Assembly: GCA_964036665.1 (NCBI GenBank)
Contig: OZ038529.1
Coordinates: 19,106,060-19,170,059, forward strand
DNA from: Gordius sp. MW1
Lineage: Eukaryota; Nematomorpha; Gordioida; Gordea; Gordiidae
Direction: 5' to 3'
Length of the DNA: 64,000 nucleotides
Position numbers and translations under genes: made by a program. Shown piece after piece: positions 36,521-49,555 of the stretch; position 1 is the first letter of the stretch; every line of letters begins with the position of its first letter. The notes beneath the pieces were generated by a model that was given only the letters and a program-made list of their open reading frames with translations, had not been told where the DNA came from and searched no databases.

Positions 36521-38758
36521 ATGGGAATGAAAAATCAAGAGGTAAAAAAGGACCAGGACATGGTATAGTCCAGTAGTAGGTCTGATTGTCTTAATGACCT
36601 GAATAGGTAGACGGATGTTGTAAGCCAAATGTTTGTTGCAATGCCTTCCCTTAAATCCCTTTATTGATTGGAATATAACATGGTGGGATCTGGCATACTA
36701 TAAGAGAGTTCCTTCAGGATAATTGGTTATTGTATAGGAAAACTAGGAGTTTATTATGATAAGTTGCTCATTATTCATATACTATGATTTGGAATACTAG
36801 CTAATGTCATTATTCGAGGGGGGGGGACATTTTGAAGCAGGGTGTTCAAACTTTAGAATTTATATGATTTATATCTTTCAATTTGTGTTAAAATATAATC
36901 TGTATGTATGTATTCAAAAATATTTTAGTGTTTGGTATGCTTTAATTTGGTTCACAGAAGTTAAAAATCTTTTGGAAAAATATCTAGTAGTGATGGCTCT
37001 CTGATACAGAGCTGAACGTTCAAAGATTTACAATTAAGGATTGTAAAAAAATATTGATCTCTGTCTAAATCATTCTACATAATTGATTTTTCTCCAAAAA
37101 ATAGCTTTCCTGTATGTATAAATATGTCACTGAATGGTATTTATTGTTTTTATAGTAAAGATAATAACAAAATTTCTCAAGCAGGGATTCGAATTAGTTA
37201 GGCATTCATTTGGGCAGTTTGGAATATAGTTTTAAAACCATGATTCTGCCTCTAATCTTGATGTTTAATGATGCGATCTTAATCCGCATGATTATTTATA
37301 TTTAGTCCGGGATATTCTTATGAAAGCGCTTCCACTGAGTCTCAAGTATTATTAATTAGTCTATGGGCTTAACAGAATAAATCTTAAAAATCGAAATTAT
37401 TGTACTTTCAGGCCGTCAACCACCTAATAATGGGAATGCTGGCCTGGGAACTATATATTTATATTTAAAATGACTACATCGGGGGAACTTTCTGATTTAA
37501 AAGTTATTATTTTTATAGTGTTTTTATCCTTTTTAGGTAGCAATTGATCAAATGGAACAAGAACTTGATAATGATAAATTTACTCTCCTTACTAGCGAAA
37601 AGATATTGGATGAAAGTAATATTATTGTGCAATATCTCACATTTTATATGTATTTTTATATTATCTTTTTTTTATATCTATTATATCAATCATTTTTGAT
37701 TACTTGAAATGTCAGGAATGTTTTTTTATTTGTTAGATTAACTTACCCTAAGATAATTTTTCTGTCTTTTACATTGTATCTAATGACAATGTAGGCACAA
37801 CATTTGCCTGCAAATTTCTAGGCCCAAAGTTTTTAATTGCAATGGGTGGTAGCTCTTCCTTAATTAAAAGTTCATGTTTTATTAAAATATAGGCCAAATT
37901 GAATTTGCTTCTTTCTAAATTGTTACTGCCCCTCTCTGATACAAATTCTACACCCATGATCATTGCAGTTGCAGCATTTATTTATTCCCTTTAACCCTTG
38001 TAATTTATTTAATAAATATTATTTCACATGAAACATTTTAAGTTAATATTTAAATTTACAAATATATCATTGGAAATATAGGTATTAATAATTTTGGAGT
38101 TGTTAGAATTTTTGCTAATGTGGTTAAAGTACCGTGTGCTATTTTATAAAATGTGATTACATTATGCTCTAATTATTTTATTACAAAGCTCATCCCACTT
38201 TGTAATTTTTAATTTATGGTTGTTGATAATTTAAACAACAATAAAATATAAAAAATATCAACTATAGTGACATTCCCTAATAAAGACTCCATAAATGATT
38301 CAGGAAATACTTATCTGGAAATTAATGCCAAATCTAATATTGTTGATAAATTTTGCTTATTGAAACCTTTGCCACCAAAATCTACTATAAAACAAAAGCA
38401 TAAAAACTGTTTGAACCTTAAAAAAGAAAATTCTAAAAGTTATGATAATGGAAAATTTAATAGTTTGATGTTGCAAGCAAAAGCTTTATTACCTAAATTG
38501 AAACAAGCCAATCAAGATGTACAAAATAGAGCAATCGATAAATCAATTGTGGAAATAATAAAACCATTTAGTATCCTGGATAGCATTGAACCTTCTGGTT
38601 CTCGCATTGGCAATGCTGAAGTTTCCACTTCAATTAAGAATTCGTCCAGAACTTTAATGAGCACTAAACCTCATGTCGATATGGATATTTTTTTAGTTCC
38701 AGATTCTGATAGTAATTCTGACTCAACATCAAATAACTCTGATGATGAAGTTGAATAA
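36521..38758 (+). CDS. NOPCHAP1: NOPCHAP1-like (C12orf45 homologue), three exons
   Basis: Proposed exons are 36521-36541, 37537-37615 and 38268-38758, totalling 591 bp and 196 aa, close to the roughly 185 aa of the human protein. Splice sites are good: acceptor TTTTTCCAG before the first coding exon, donors GAG/GTAAAA and GAAA/GTAATA, acceptors TTTTTAG and AACTATAG. Phases join cleanly. Family features in order: a short acidic start, DKFCLLKPLP, the conserved helix LLPKLKQANQDVQ, the VDMDIFLVPDSDSNSDS segment and a serine/acidic tail. The human protein bridges NOP58 and the R2TP chaperone during box C/D snoRNP assembly; that role is inferred here from the family. The first coding exon is preceded by an acceptor, so an untranslated exon probably lies upstream. 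Similarity is short and fast-evolving, so the name is likely but not certain. Confidence 0.7.
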
Positions 38759-38877
38759 ATGCCTACTAGATTAAATTGCTATTGTGGAGTGGACATAAAG
38801 GATTTGCTGCATATACAATTGGGTTTGTTTTAAAAAGCACACACTTTTAAATATCACCTAATCAATATATAGAAATT

Positions 38878-38883
38878 AATAAA
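38878..38883 (+). promoter_or_regulatory. Poly(A) signal candidate for the NOPCHAP1-like gene
   Basis: AATAAA 120 bp after the stop codon. A second AATAAA is at 39063-39068. Confidence 0.45.
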
Positions 38884-39293
38884 CTTTGTCAGTTATTTCA
38901 TTATTATGTGGATGACCAATTCAAGCAACACCTAAAATTATGTACATAAGTATTTTTTTAATTGCGCGTTACACTGTAATAGTTTAAGATGTTGTAAAAT
39001 GTATATATGTATCGTTATTATAAACGGCAATATTGGCTGGTATTATATTAGCTAACGTCTCCAATAAATTATTCTTTTGAGCATAAAATTTGTACAATGA
39101 TATAAAAATGTTTCAAAATGTTTTTGTGTTATACGTTTTTTTTAAACTTTAGATTAAATTTTTAGTGTTACGACTTGCCATCAGCTTAAACATTAATTAC
39201 CTTTTTAAAAGATTATTTTTATTAAAGTGTGCTATATAAATTTATTACCAATTCTCTTTACAATTGCTTAATGTATTAATCCTGTATTTTCAG

Positions 39294-42200
39294 CGTATCC
39301 CGTTACATACCTATGTCCTTATAACGGAAAAACCACTGGATCATTGGCGGTTACCAATTTTAGGTTGATATTTCGAAGTGGAAATAAAGTAAAATTTGCC
39401 TGCAGTTGCATGTTTATTGTAAAAAATTTTTGACCCTTTTTATAATTGTTTTTCCATTAAATTGTTTATAATAAAGTATCAAAGGTTAAATTTTAATTAT
39501 ATCCCAATTGTGCAGTAGAAATTTTATGGAATTATGATTAATTAAATTATTTATATATAGATAAAATGCCCAATAAGTTACTTTGTAAATAATTTTGATT
39601 AAAGAATTTGAATTTTGTAAATTATTACTTTTTTAAACCTACTTAATATATCAAAAATATTTTGCTGATTTAATTCATCATGCAGTACAGATTTTAAACC
39701 GTTTGAGCATTGTAAGGAAATTGCCTCGTATTAAAATATCTAAATTGACGTTATACTTTTTAAAAAAAATAATGTGTTATAATATTTACAACTGGCCACA
39801 TGTTTGTCGACAATATGGGATTTTTAAATATTTAATAAATTAACATCAGCATTTTTTTATTGTTTTTTTTATAACAAAAATAGAAGGCATCTTAAAACTT
39901 TCTACCATAATTATTTCACAAAATCATCTTTAAAATTTTTATCTGATTTGATGGCAGTTTTTAAAAATTTGATAGCAAATAAAAAGATTTAAAACTCAAG
40001 GAAAGGGAATTTATAAGGAAATTATTAAAGTTTTATATATTAAGATTAATTTATTAAACTTAAAAACAATCATCACATGTCATTATTATAAACAAAATAA
40101 TCCTGGATATAGTGTTTCTAATGTGAAATAAGCAACATAAAGTTTGCACTGATTTTTGCCAAAATGGTGAGTTGGTAAAAGGCCATTTTAGTAGTTAAGA
40201 TTATAATATCGACAAAAAATAGTGATTAAATTGATTCTTAATAAACTTGTTAAGATTTTGAACAGTGAATTTCAAAATTATAGGTGATAAAAAGCATCTT
40301 ACCTACAATATTTATAACTTAGAGACTTTTTAATGGTAATTTAATGTGTGCCAATTATAGGTGTTTTAACGGTAATCAATAACTGATCTATAAAAACGTT
40401 CAGATACAGATGCGACCTCATTGATCAATTCGGTTGTGATATTTTTATAATCTAAATTCATAAAATTACTTGCTAACGTTCTGCACTAAATTTGATTTTG
40501 TGCAAAGTAAGCTTGAAGACTGATTCTTGCTTTTTAACTAGTTTTAACAAATAATTTATAATGGACTCGGAAGAAAAATATAAATTCATTAATAAATTTA
40601 AACTAAAAAGGAAAAATTTCGGTAACAAACTCTTGGGGAAAATTTTATATTTTTCTTATCGGAATTAAAAATTTCAACCCAAATCTCCCCTCTTGAATTA
40701 ATAAGGTTTTATTTTAGATTAAAGAATATTTTAAGGGCAAATAGTTAAGTTCGCTTTTTGAACGATGTATTATTAAAAATGTTGAAAGGTATGGTAGAGT
40801 TGTGCAAAGTAACTTCGTTTTAAATCGAATCCGACACCAAAAAATTTAAATGTGAGTTTAATCAGTTTTGAATTGCCTAGTTTTATGTTTAAATAACCAA
40901 TAGGTCAATTGATTATGAAAAAATAAAGAAAGTATAGATAAGTTTTATTATTGCTGAGATATTTCCATCCTAAGCCAAAATTATTTTCTGTTGGATAAAA
41001 AGGTTGTTCGATTACAAAAAATATCCTCAATTACCACATAAAAAAGATCTATCTAAGGTAGAGAACTGCACGGGCGACCCGAAACCCGACTCGATATAGG
41101 GTTTGGGTTGAAAATTTTGAAATGTCTCCGTGTCGGGTTCGGGTTGCAAATTTTAAAATGCTTTCGGGTCGGGTTGAAAATTTTATAAAACCTTCGGGTT
41201 CGGGTTGAAAAAAAGTGACTTCGCAGTTCTTCTAAGGATTTCATTTATTTGTCAAATAACCTCTTTAACTTAAGAATGTGAGCTTTCCTGGAAACATAAA
41301 CTCTTCCTTGACAAAATATAAGTTCCGCAGCCTATAGCTAGCCTTATTAGCCCTCGAGAGTATTCCTAAAAATCCCGAACGCGAGAGTATTCGTGGGGTA
41401 TAACTCTACCCCAATTTTTAACTTCTTATAACTCTTAAAGTATTCATTTAAAATCTTTGAAATTTTAAACATATGTTTATAAAGGTCTTGAGATTGATGG
41501 TATAAATTTTGATATAAATCTAATCAACATTACAAAACTCATTAACAATTTTCTGGACCCCCATTTTTATTTTGGTTATTTTAGAGCTTCCCCTTATTTT
41601 ACCTCTTGACATCATATATTTTACAATAAATCAAAATAAACGTGATTTTTTATTAAAAGAATTTTCAAATTTTATTAAAAACACAAATTGTAAAAGATAT
41701 CATTAAAAAAAAATAAAATACATACATTTTTTCCAATAGAAAAAAACTTACGTGAGAGCATTCGTGGGGTAAAAGCATACCCCAAGCTTCTATATTTTAA
41801 AAAGTATTAAGCCAAAACCTATGAAATTTTCACCTAACCTATTTCTTGATAAAATATTAAGCTATTGAAAAGGCCAAATTCATTAGACTTAAATTGCGTT
41901 TTATATTTTAATTTATAATTTGTGTGGGGTATAGAAATACTCCACGAATACTCTCGCGGGTTAAATCATTAGTATGTGTGCTATGCCTTTATAAATGAGC
42001 CTTTAACATTTTTGCAACATACCTTTAAAATGGATCTAGAAATTTATTATATTTTTATAAAAAAAAATTTAATTCGATTATTAATTACTAGTTGCTTATT
42101 TAAAGGGTTCAATAATGTTGGATGTGCCTTTGGGAGTTATTAGCCACCTAGAAAAAGTTGGCAACCTGTCGAGTCGGGGAGAAAATGCCTATGGTATCGA

Positions 42201-45200
42201 GGTTTTTTGTAAAGTAACCAATCAAATTGACGTCATTTAAGCTATTTTTGAAATATTTTAAAATTATAACATTTTACAATTTTCTTATATTTATAGTTCC
42301 AACCTTATTTTATATGATCTTATTAACAAAATTTAGGAGAAAAAATTGTTATGAGCCAAATTAATCACGTAGAGGAAAATTTTGGGGTTGCACTAATTTA
42401 GGATATAAAATTATAAGCACTTGTTCAAATACCAAAAGTAATATATAAATTTACTGATAATAGTTAAAATAAAATGCTTTAAATTTTGAAAAATGTACGT
42501 TATAATAATACAACCAAGTTATAGCTATTTAAAATTTGGGGTCATCATGACCCCCTTTACCATTCGTGTTAGGATTTTGATCTGACCAACGGAGGGTTAA
42601 ATATTCGACAACTCTATATTTTAAATTTTCGTTTTCAATCGTTTAATGTGTATGATAAATTTTTATGGTTAATGTTTCCCCAAACCTATTGATCGCAATC
42701 ATTTATAAGGATTTGAGAAACATGCGATTCGCTTACAAGCCCGAAAATCATTCTCGCCGTCATTTTTACGAGCAGCTTTACAAGCTAGCCTTCCCACTTA
42801 CACACGACATGGTATTAATATACATTGAAGAAATTGATTTAGCTTATGTACTTTGCTTGTAAATTGCCAATTCGTGTTATATGCGTTAAATATTAGTATT
42901 TAGATGCATTTGATGTGGAGATAGCTTAATTGTAATATATAACAATTAAAACTAGCACCTAAGGCCATTCTATAAAGGGAAACATTGGGATTATAGCTGT
43001 GGAATACACATTTAAAAGTTAAAACCATCGCTGATTTTTAGCCCCACTATCGCGAGAAGGAAGCGAGAAACATGCTATTCTAATATATTTTAATTATGTA
43101 TTTATTATACTTTTATTGGAAAGCTTGAATTTAGTTTTAAAAAATTTCATATTTGGAAAACCAGTAACAACGGAGTTATAATACAATATTATTTCATGAA
43201 TTTATGTAATATTATTCATTTATACGTTTTTAGCCGATGTGGGCCTTCAGTTTCGGTGAAAAATATCCGAATAACGGGTGGCAAGTGTATGTACCTGTAC
43301 GAGAATACCAAAGGATGGTAAGAACATTCTTTATCCTAAAATGAGTAATCTAAGGCGCCGTCTAGCCCATATGTTTTAAAATTAGGTTTATGCTCCAAAT
43401 CTAAAAATTATTTTGTCCCCTCTTCCATTCATTTTATTGTTAAACACTTGCCTGTCGTCCTTCAAATTGGAGCCCTCTTTTTTACTGATAATTATGGCTT
43501 TCTAGAAGCTAGGCAACCCTTCATTCGATTTATAAATTTTCAAGAACTAATGTTGTAGGGTCCTTTAATGTCAAAAGATTTAACCTAACTTTTTCTGCAA
43601 TTTTCAGTTTTCCATTCATATAAAAATAGTACTTTAAGCATGTTAAATTTTGTTTCAAACTTTATAATTATAACTTGGGGGTGGAGGATCTTTAGAAAGA
43701 GCTTTAATATAATAATTAGGCTTATAGCGGTTTAGGCCAGAATTTTAGACGTTGGCAAAGTTAGCCTAAAACCAAAAAGGTCTTAACTTAGCTATTTACC
43801 TAGGCTTAATTGTTGGCATGATATGCCTGCCAAAACTATCTCATTGTAAAAACAGGATTATATTTCGTTTTTGAAAACCTAAGTACTTAATCTGCTGATC
43901 CCAAGGTGTGACATATTTTGCCCCGTATATTTTTGCGGTCCTTTCAGGGCATTCCGGACGAAGCGTGGCGATTGACGGATATCAATGAAAAGTATGACCT
44001 ATGCGACACCTATCCCACCCTGGTAAGCCTATTACGTCTTACTTATTTATTAACTTACCTGCTATGCAATTTATGGGCTTACTTTCGGCGAAAAATTTAG
44101 CTTCTTATCGTAATGTATCGTATCCTGTCCATCTGATTATAGAAAAATATTCGCATACGAAAGAAAATAAGTGATGGCCGCTGCTTGAATCTAGTTTTCC
44201 TGACCCCGGCCCGAGGCCTAAATCGTTTTCCCCTTTGGGCCCAACTAGAGCCCGCCCCGACATCATTTGTAAATTTCAATTGCTAATTTTTGCAGCTTGT
44301 GTAACTTTTTGGTGTATAATGAAACGCTACGATTCTGGCTACATTTTTGCCTAGAAATAAGTAATGCTGTTTGCATTTACTTTGTCTGACCTCGGCCCTA
44401 AGTTAAATTTTTTTATATTTTTTGTGCCTTAGCTGATTATTGTTTCTGTATTGCGTCTTAAAATTTTCTATATAAAAAACTTTTCTTTACTAATTTTAGC
44501 TGCCCCGAAAATGGGATTCCCTTTAAATAATAATTAATAGCTTTGTATTCGTAATTGGTCTAATCCATGCATCTGTCTATTTTTCCTATCTAAAAAAGAT
44601 GACTGGTCTATTGAGCGCAGGCTTTAATCATTATCGAAAAAATTATTTTTTAAGGTACTAAAATCTTTACCAAAAATATCAAACTTCTTTATTATTTAAT
44701 AGTCTAATGCATCTGATTAGAGACTGAGTTAATTATTATCAACAGTTTCAAAATTTAATATACTGTTGGAAACTTAGTCGTTCCAACTGTTATAACCGTC
44801 AATTTAAAATATATACAATCACAGTCCGTAAACTTTTGCAATACTTTGCTTACATAGTTGTGTGTTCCGAAAGAGGTGTCTGACGATCTGGTTCGATCAG
44901 TAGCTGGTTATAGGAGCCGTTCCAGAGTGCCAGTGTTGAGTTGGAAGCATCCCCAAACCGACGCTTGTATAGTGAGGGGGGCTCAACCCCTTACCGGTGT
45001 GACGGGTAGGCGGTGTAAAGATGACGAAAAATATTTACACGCGGTGCGAGAAGCTAATTCCCACAGCGCATCTACCCTTTGCATCATGGACGCTCGTCCT
45101 ACCGTTAACGCCATCGCTAATAAAGTTTGTTTAATTGCCAAGTTTTTTTTATTAAAAATGCCCGGTAGTGTGGTCGTATAAATTACAATGATGAAAATCT

Positions 45201-48200
45201 TCTCTTCGGACAGGCTGCTCGTATATTTTTTGTGAGAGATTCAAACATGACATAGTTGATGGAAAGATTAAGTAACGTATATTTGGTCAAATGATACTGA
45301 CCGCTTAACCTCTGAGGTATTTTCAATTTTTTTGTAGCATATAAAGTTAATTACTTTAACACTTTGACACTGTCTAATCTAAAGTTTTTGAATCATTTTG
45401 TAATGCCAATCCATGGTTATGGATTTTTCATTGCTTTAGCTAAAAGTGAGCGTTTGGAGCAGCAAAGTTACACACGAATATCATATTATTAAATTTACAG
45501 TTTATTATGGAACGTTTCAATTTCATGCTTCAATGACGCCAGATTACTACTTATACTCTAAAAAAAATTGTTTCTATAGTTTGATATTAATTTAAATAAT
45601 TTAAAAATTGTCGTTATTTCTTTGGTTCTTTTATTGCTATCGATGATTCATATTAATGAAATATGATTTAACCATCTCTTGGATTTTAAATAACGAACCT
45701 TTAGATCAATTTGATGATATTGTTGTTCTTAAAAGGAGATTGGATATATAATTTTGCAAAATAATGTTACTAATCTATTTGAAAAAGGTTTTCATTTAGG
45801 GGTGAAAAGTTTTGCCCTTTCCCCCATCCCCTAACTATAAAATCATTTACAATATAGCCCCAATTGCTACCAATTAACTAGAAGCACCTCTAATTTTGAA
45901 GCTGAATTAGAGTTGTTTCCAATTCTCTTTCAATATTAAAAAGTTCAACGACTGTTTTGTCTTTATATAGGCCAAAGGTGGAGGTTACGAATCGGAAGAG
46001 CATTATCAAGATGTTGAACTAACGTTTCTCGACATACACAACATTCACGTTATGAGGGAGAGGTTAGCAGCTAATTTATATACCCAACTGAGTTTTTATT
46101 TTAAATTATAAAATATTTGTAAAAACATACAGTTTTTAATGGCAAACTTTAAAAGCATGTACCCATCTCTTTTTAGCAATAAATCTTATTTTTCACGAGC
46201 AAGTTAAATTACACATTTATGTTGGAATATATTAAAATTGCGTGCTATGTACGTAAATTTTCTGACTGGCTAAAAGGATGTGTATTCCTGTAATCTAGCA
46301 TTGATTGGGTTAGTAGCGAAATGATTATTTTTGGTATTTTAATCTCGGTGATTTCAATATTATTATGTCGTTTGTAATTAAGTTTGAGGAAACTTTGTGA
46401 TGAATGCTTCCCCTACGTAGATGAAAACCGCTGGCTTTCCAAATTAGAGTCGACTCAGTGGCTTGAACACATCAAGGTAATTAATTAATATACTCACTTC
46501 TTTATTTTAACACAAAATTATTGATTTTATCTCCTTTTCTACAAAATTTTTGAATGCCTCGTTTTCAATTGGCTGATTTGGAATGCTTTATAGATGTGTA
46601 TTTTTTTGTAAATATCTCAAAGTCAATGCTTTGTTTCTCGAGCTTATATAAATGTAAATAATACGTTTTAAATATCTAATATTATAGCCCTTCTCTTATA
46701 ATTTATACATCCTTATAATGATTATATAATAGTGTCGTAAAAACGGCTGGGTTTTGTTTGGTCGACCTTTCGTTTACTATGACTAAAGCCTAGGGCTCGA
46801 CTACAGGCCAATAATGTTTTGGTTTGTTTATGTTTAATCGACTAAAGCCAAAGGTCGACCAAACGAAACCCAGCAGTTTTTACAACCTATTACATAGCAA
46901 TTTAATTTGTTTATTAACTAAAGCTTTAATTGCTCTTCGAAAAATTACTTTTTATATTTTACACAATTTTCCCTTATACTTAATAACCATTTTTACTTCC
47001 CTGATGATAATGTTCTTTAAATAAAAGTTTAAGCCAACATAATCCTTTATTGATTTCGCGGTATTTTAATTCTATGTATGTAAAATAAAATATAAATTTG
47101 ATTTTTAGTGCATCTTGATTGGAGCACTCAGAGTTGTTGATAAAATTGAAAATAATCAAACTACGGTATTTGTACATTGTAGCGATGGTTGGGATAGAAC
47201 TGCGCAGGTAATGGATTTAAATTCACTCCTACAATATTATAATATATAGAAAATAATTAAATTTTCGCTAAATTCTAACTTATAGCTCACCGCATTGGCC
47301 ATGCTCATGCTGGACCCCTACTATCGTACAATACACGGTTTCGAGGTCTTAATCGAAAAGGAGTGGCTTTCTTTCGGCCACAAATTTTTACAGGTTTCAT
47401 TTAGTTCATGCCTATCAATTTGATAATGCTTAAGCTTATATATGTGGTGAAATTTAGATTAGTGATATTGCTGCTATAAATGGTTTGTCGGGGATTTTTA
47501 TTGCTCAGATTGGTATTAAATGCTATATTTGCATTATATTTAAGCTTTTATAACGATATTCTTAGGTTTTAAAATTGATTAAAATTATAATATTCATTAC
47601 TTTTATTGATATACTCATCTCGTAAAATCTTATTTTAAATACAATAATATGCTATAGCGTACAGGGCAGGGCAAAGATGCTAGCACAGATTCCGAAAGGT
47701 CCCCCATCTTTTTACAGTTCATCGAATGTGTATGGCAAATTATGCGACAATTCCCGGTGGCTTTTGAATTCACCGAAACACTTCTAATACATATACTCGA
47801 CCATTTGTACTCGTGTTGGTACGGAACCTTCCTATTTAATACTGACAAAGAAAGAAAGGAGAAGGTCTAACTTTTGTTGCTCTTCGCATTGTTTAAATTT
47901 TTTTTGAAATTGATTTAAAAAATAAAAAAACAATTTTAAATAGCGCCACAAGCATGTAAAAATATTATATATAACATTTATTGGGAATTTCCTTAAAGGT
48001 ATTATTAGTAAATGTAACAGATAATCAATCAATGTGTTAACTATAAATTCCTGGTAAAAAGCAATAGTGATTTTGTCTCCTGTCGTAACCCTTTTGCACA
48101 AATGCTAATATAATTTTGAATTAATGTTGCTTTGTAATTTAAAATTGAATTCTATTTTGGAGTAAAAGTTTTAAATTCACCTAAAATAATTGAAATTCAT

Positions 48201-48859
48201 GTTTTGTTAGGGGGTTGCGTCGAAAACACAATCTTTATGGTCATCAATAAATTGCGATATCGATGAATATTTGAATCCCTTCTATTTCCCTTCTATCGAG
48301 GACTACGTGCTTTACCCTGTCCCCAGTATGAGGCATTTGGAATTTTGGAATTCTTACTACCTCAGGTGGAACCCCTTCACCCGATGTCAAGCAAGTTTTA
48401 TTTTATGGCTTCCCTTTATTTCACAAAATGAAATTGATCAAAATGATGTTTTAACTTTTTAACGATATAAGTTTTATTACATGTTTCGATTGAACTTTTC
48501 AAGACGATTTTTACTTTTAATTTGTCGTGTGGTATGTCAATAAATCTCGAAACTTTGGAAGGTAGGTTAAAAAACGATCGATTACACACGAGATTATAAA
48601 GACATCAAATTATATTTATAAAAATATGATCATCAAGGCTTTTTTATATTACTATATGACATCTTAATTAATTTCGAATTGTGTTATTTTTTAGGAGCCA
48701 ATTCAAGCGCGCTATAAAGAAGTGATTGTTTTGCAGAGGGACTTGGAGAAGAGGGTTGCCGAGTTGAGGGAGTTATTGCAAAGTCATAACATACCTCCCG
48801 ACCCCAACGATGAGCAAAGAGATGTTAAAGCACCAGAATTAAATTATGTAGAAAATTAA
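39294..48859 (+). CDS. MTMR2: Myotubularin-related phosphoinositide 3-phosphatase (MTMR2/MTM1 type), 5' end missing
   Basis: Thirteen exons are recognised: 39294-39388, 42106-42213, 42710-42811, 43234-43317, 43948-44022, 44858-45124, 45971-46062, 46383-46476, 47109-47207, 47286-47393, 47658-47864, 48211-48390 and 48695-48859. They give 557 residues in a continuous frame; family members are about 600-650. The first two exons carry the end of the PH-GRAM domain ([34 protein letters not shown]). The phosphatase domain follows, with [24 protein letters not shown], and active site [11 protein letters not shown], whose Cys codon is at 47178-47180 (CX5R loop intact, so catalytically competent). After it come FGHKF and [13 protein letters not shown]. 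The last exon has a predicted coiled coil ([20 protein letters not shown]). The family removes the D3 phosphate from PI(3)P and PI(3,5)P2 on endosomes. One intron uses a GC donor. The exon before 39294 should end in phase 1; it was not found. Confidence 0.93.
41071..41225. repeat. Intronic minisatellite (CGGGTTGAAAATTTT)
   Basis: About four imperfect copies of CGGGT(T/C)GGGTTGAAAATTTT with variable spacers of roughly 40-60 bp, in the second visible intron of the myotubularin gene. The minus-strand reading frame across it (IFNPNP repeats) is a by-product. Confidence 0.8.
41380..41958. mobile_element. MITE in myotubularin intron (CGCGAGAGTATTCGTGG ends)
   Basis: Inverted ends: CGCGAGAGTATTCGTGGGG at 41380 and CCACGAATACTCTCGCG ending 41958. 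Each is followed inwards by a partly self-complementary TACCCC/GGGGTA segment. A third copy of the end motif (GTGAGAGCATTCGTGGGGTA) lies inside near 41752, suggesting a nested or rearranged copy. No coding potential. Confidence 0.75.
46734..46886. mobile_element. Palindromic MITE in myotubularin intron (GTTGTAAAAA ends)
   Basis: A 153-bp element whose arms match almost throughout: GTCGTAAAAACGGCTGGGTT on the left and the complement of GTTGTAAAAACTGCTGGGTT on the right, each followed by TTTGGTCGACC. A shorter relative is at 55666-55742. No protein is encoded. Confidence 0.8.
48391..48694 (+). other. GC-AG intron of the myotubularin gene
   Basis: The upstream exon ends ...CGATGTCAA and the intron starts GCAAGT. 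The acceptor is TTTTTTAG before GAGCCAATT. Only this junction keeps the frame and yields the family sequence QEPIxxRYKE; the nearest GT (CAAGCAA/GTTTTA) would run into a stop after about eight codons. GCAAGT is the classical strong form of the rare GC donor. Confidence 0.85.
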
Positions 48860-48973
48860 AGTTTTTACATTAAATTATTAGTTATCATGATTATGTATTT
48901 TATGCTTGAATCATGTCCAAATTTTTATAGAAAATGTATACCTGACTTATTAATAAGAATTTATATGTTGAAA

Positions 48974-49555
48974 AGCGATTTGTTATTCTATTACATATAC
49001 GTTTGCTATGTATTTATATTGAATTATTGGTATGCTTGAAATATGAATATTTGTAGACACATTATATCAGGAATTCAATTTTAGGAAAGATAAATGTGAT
49101 AAATTAACTTAAAATCAGTCTTGTTAAGGAGCGGCGCTCCTGGGCGCTGCTACATTTTTTTAAAAAAAGCTGGAGCGCCACTCCTTTTTAAAAATGAGGA
49201 GCGGGAACGGGAGTCGCTCCTTTTAGGGCTGGAGCGGAGGAGCGCCGCTTCTCCGCTCCTTTAAATTTAAAGCGATTTGTTATTCTATTACAAATACGTT
49301 TGCTATGTATTTATATTGAATTATTGGTATGCTTGAAATATGAATATTTGTAGACACATTATATCAGGAATTCAATTTTAGGAAAGATAAATGTGATAAA
49401 TTAACTTAAAATCAGTCTTATTAAGGAGCGGCGCTCCTGGGCGCTGCTACATTTTTTAAAAAAAAGCTGGAGCGCCACTCCTTTTAAAAATGAGGAGCGG
49501 GAACGGGAGTCGCTCCTTTTAGGGCAAATTTAATATATAAATTATATTATTTTTT
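48974..49555. repeat. 297-bp tandem duplication across a transposon end
   Basis: 48974-49270 and 49271-49555 are near-identical direct repeats. Each starts AAGCGATTTGTTATTCTATT, contains the 3' flank of the myotubularin gene, the target duplication CTTAAAAT and the left end of the hAT element (CAGTCTTGTTAAGG, second copy CAGTCTTATTAAGG). The first copy runs further into the element's GC-rich subterminal repeat before the junction. Confidence 0.88.

Noticed and set aside
40561..40671. 36-codon frame starting MDSEEKYKF in a myotubularin intron, with a possible GTAACA donor
   Set aside because: It was considered as a first exon but lies downstream of the PH-GRAM exon at 39294, and it has no recognisable similarity.
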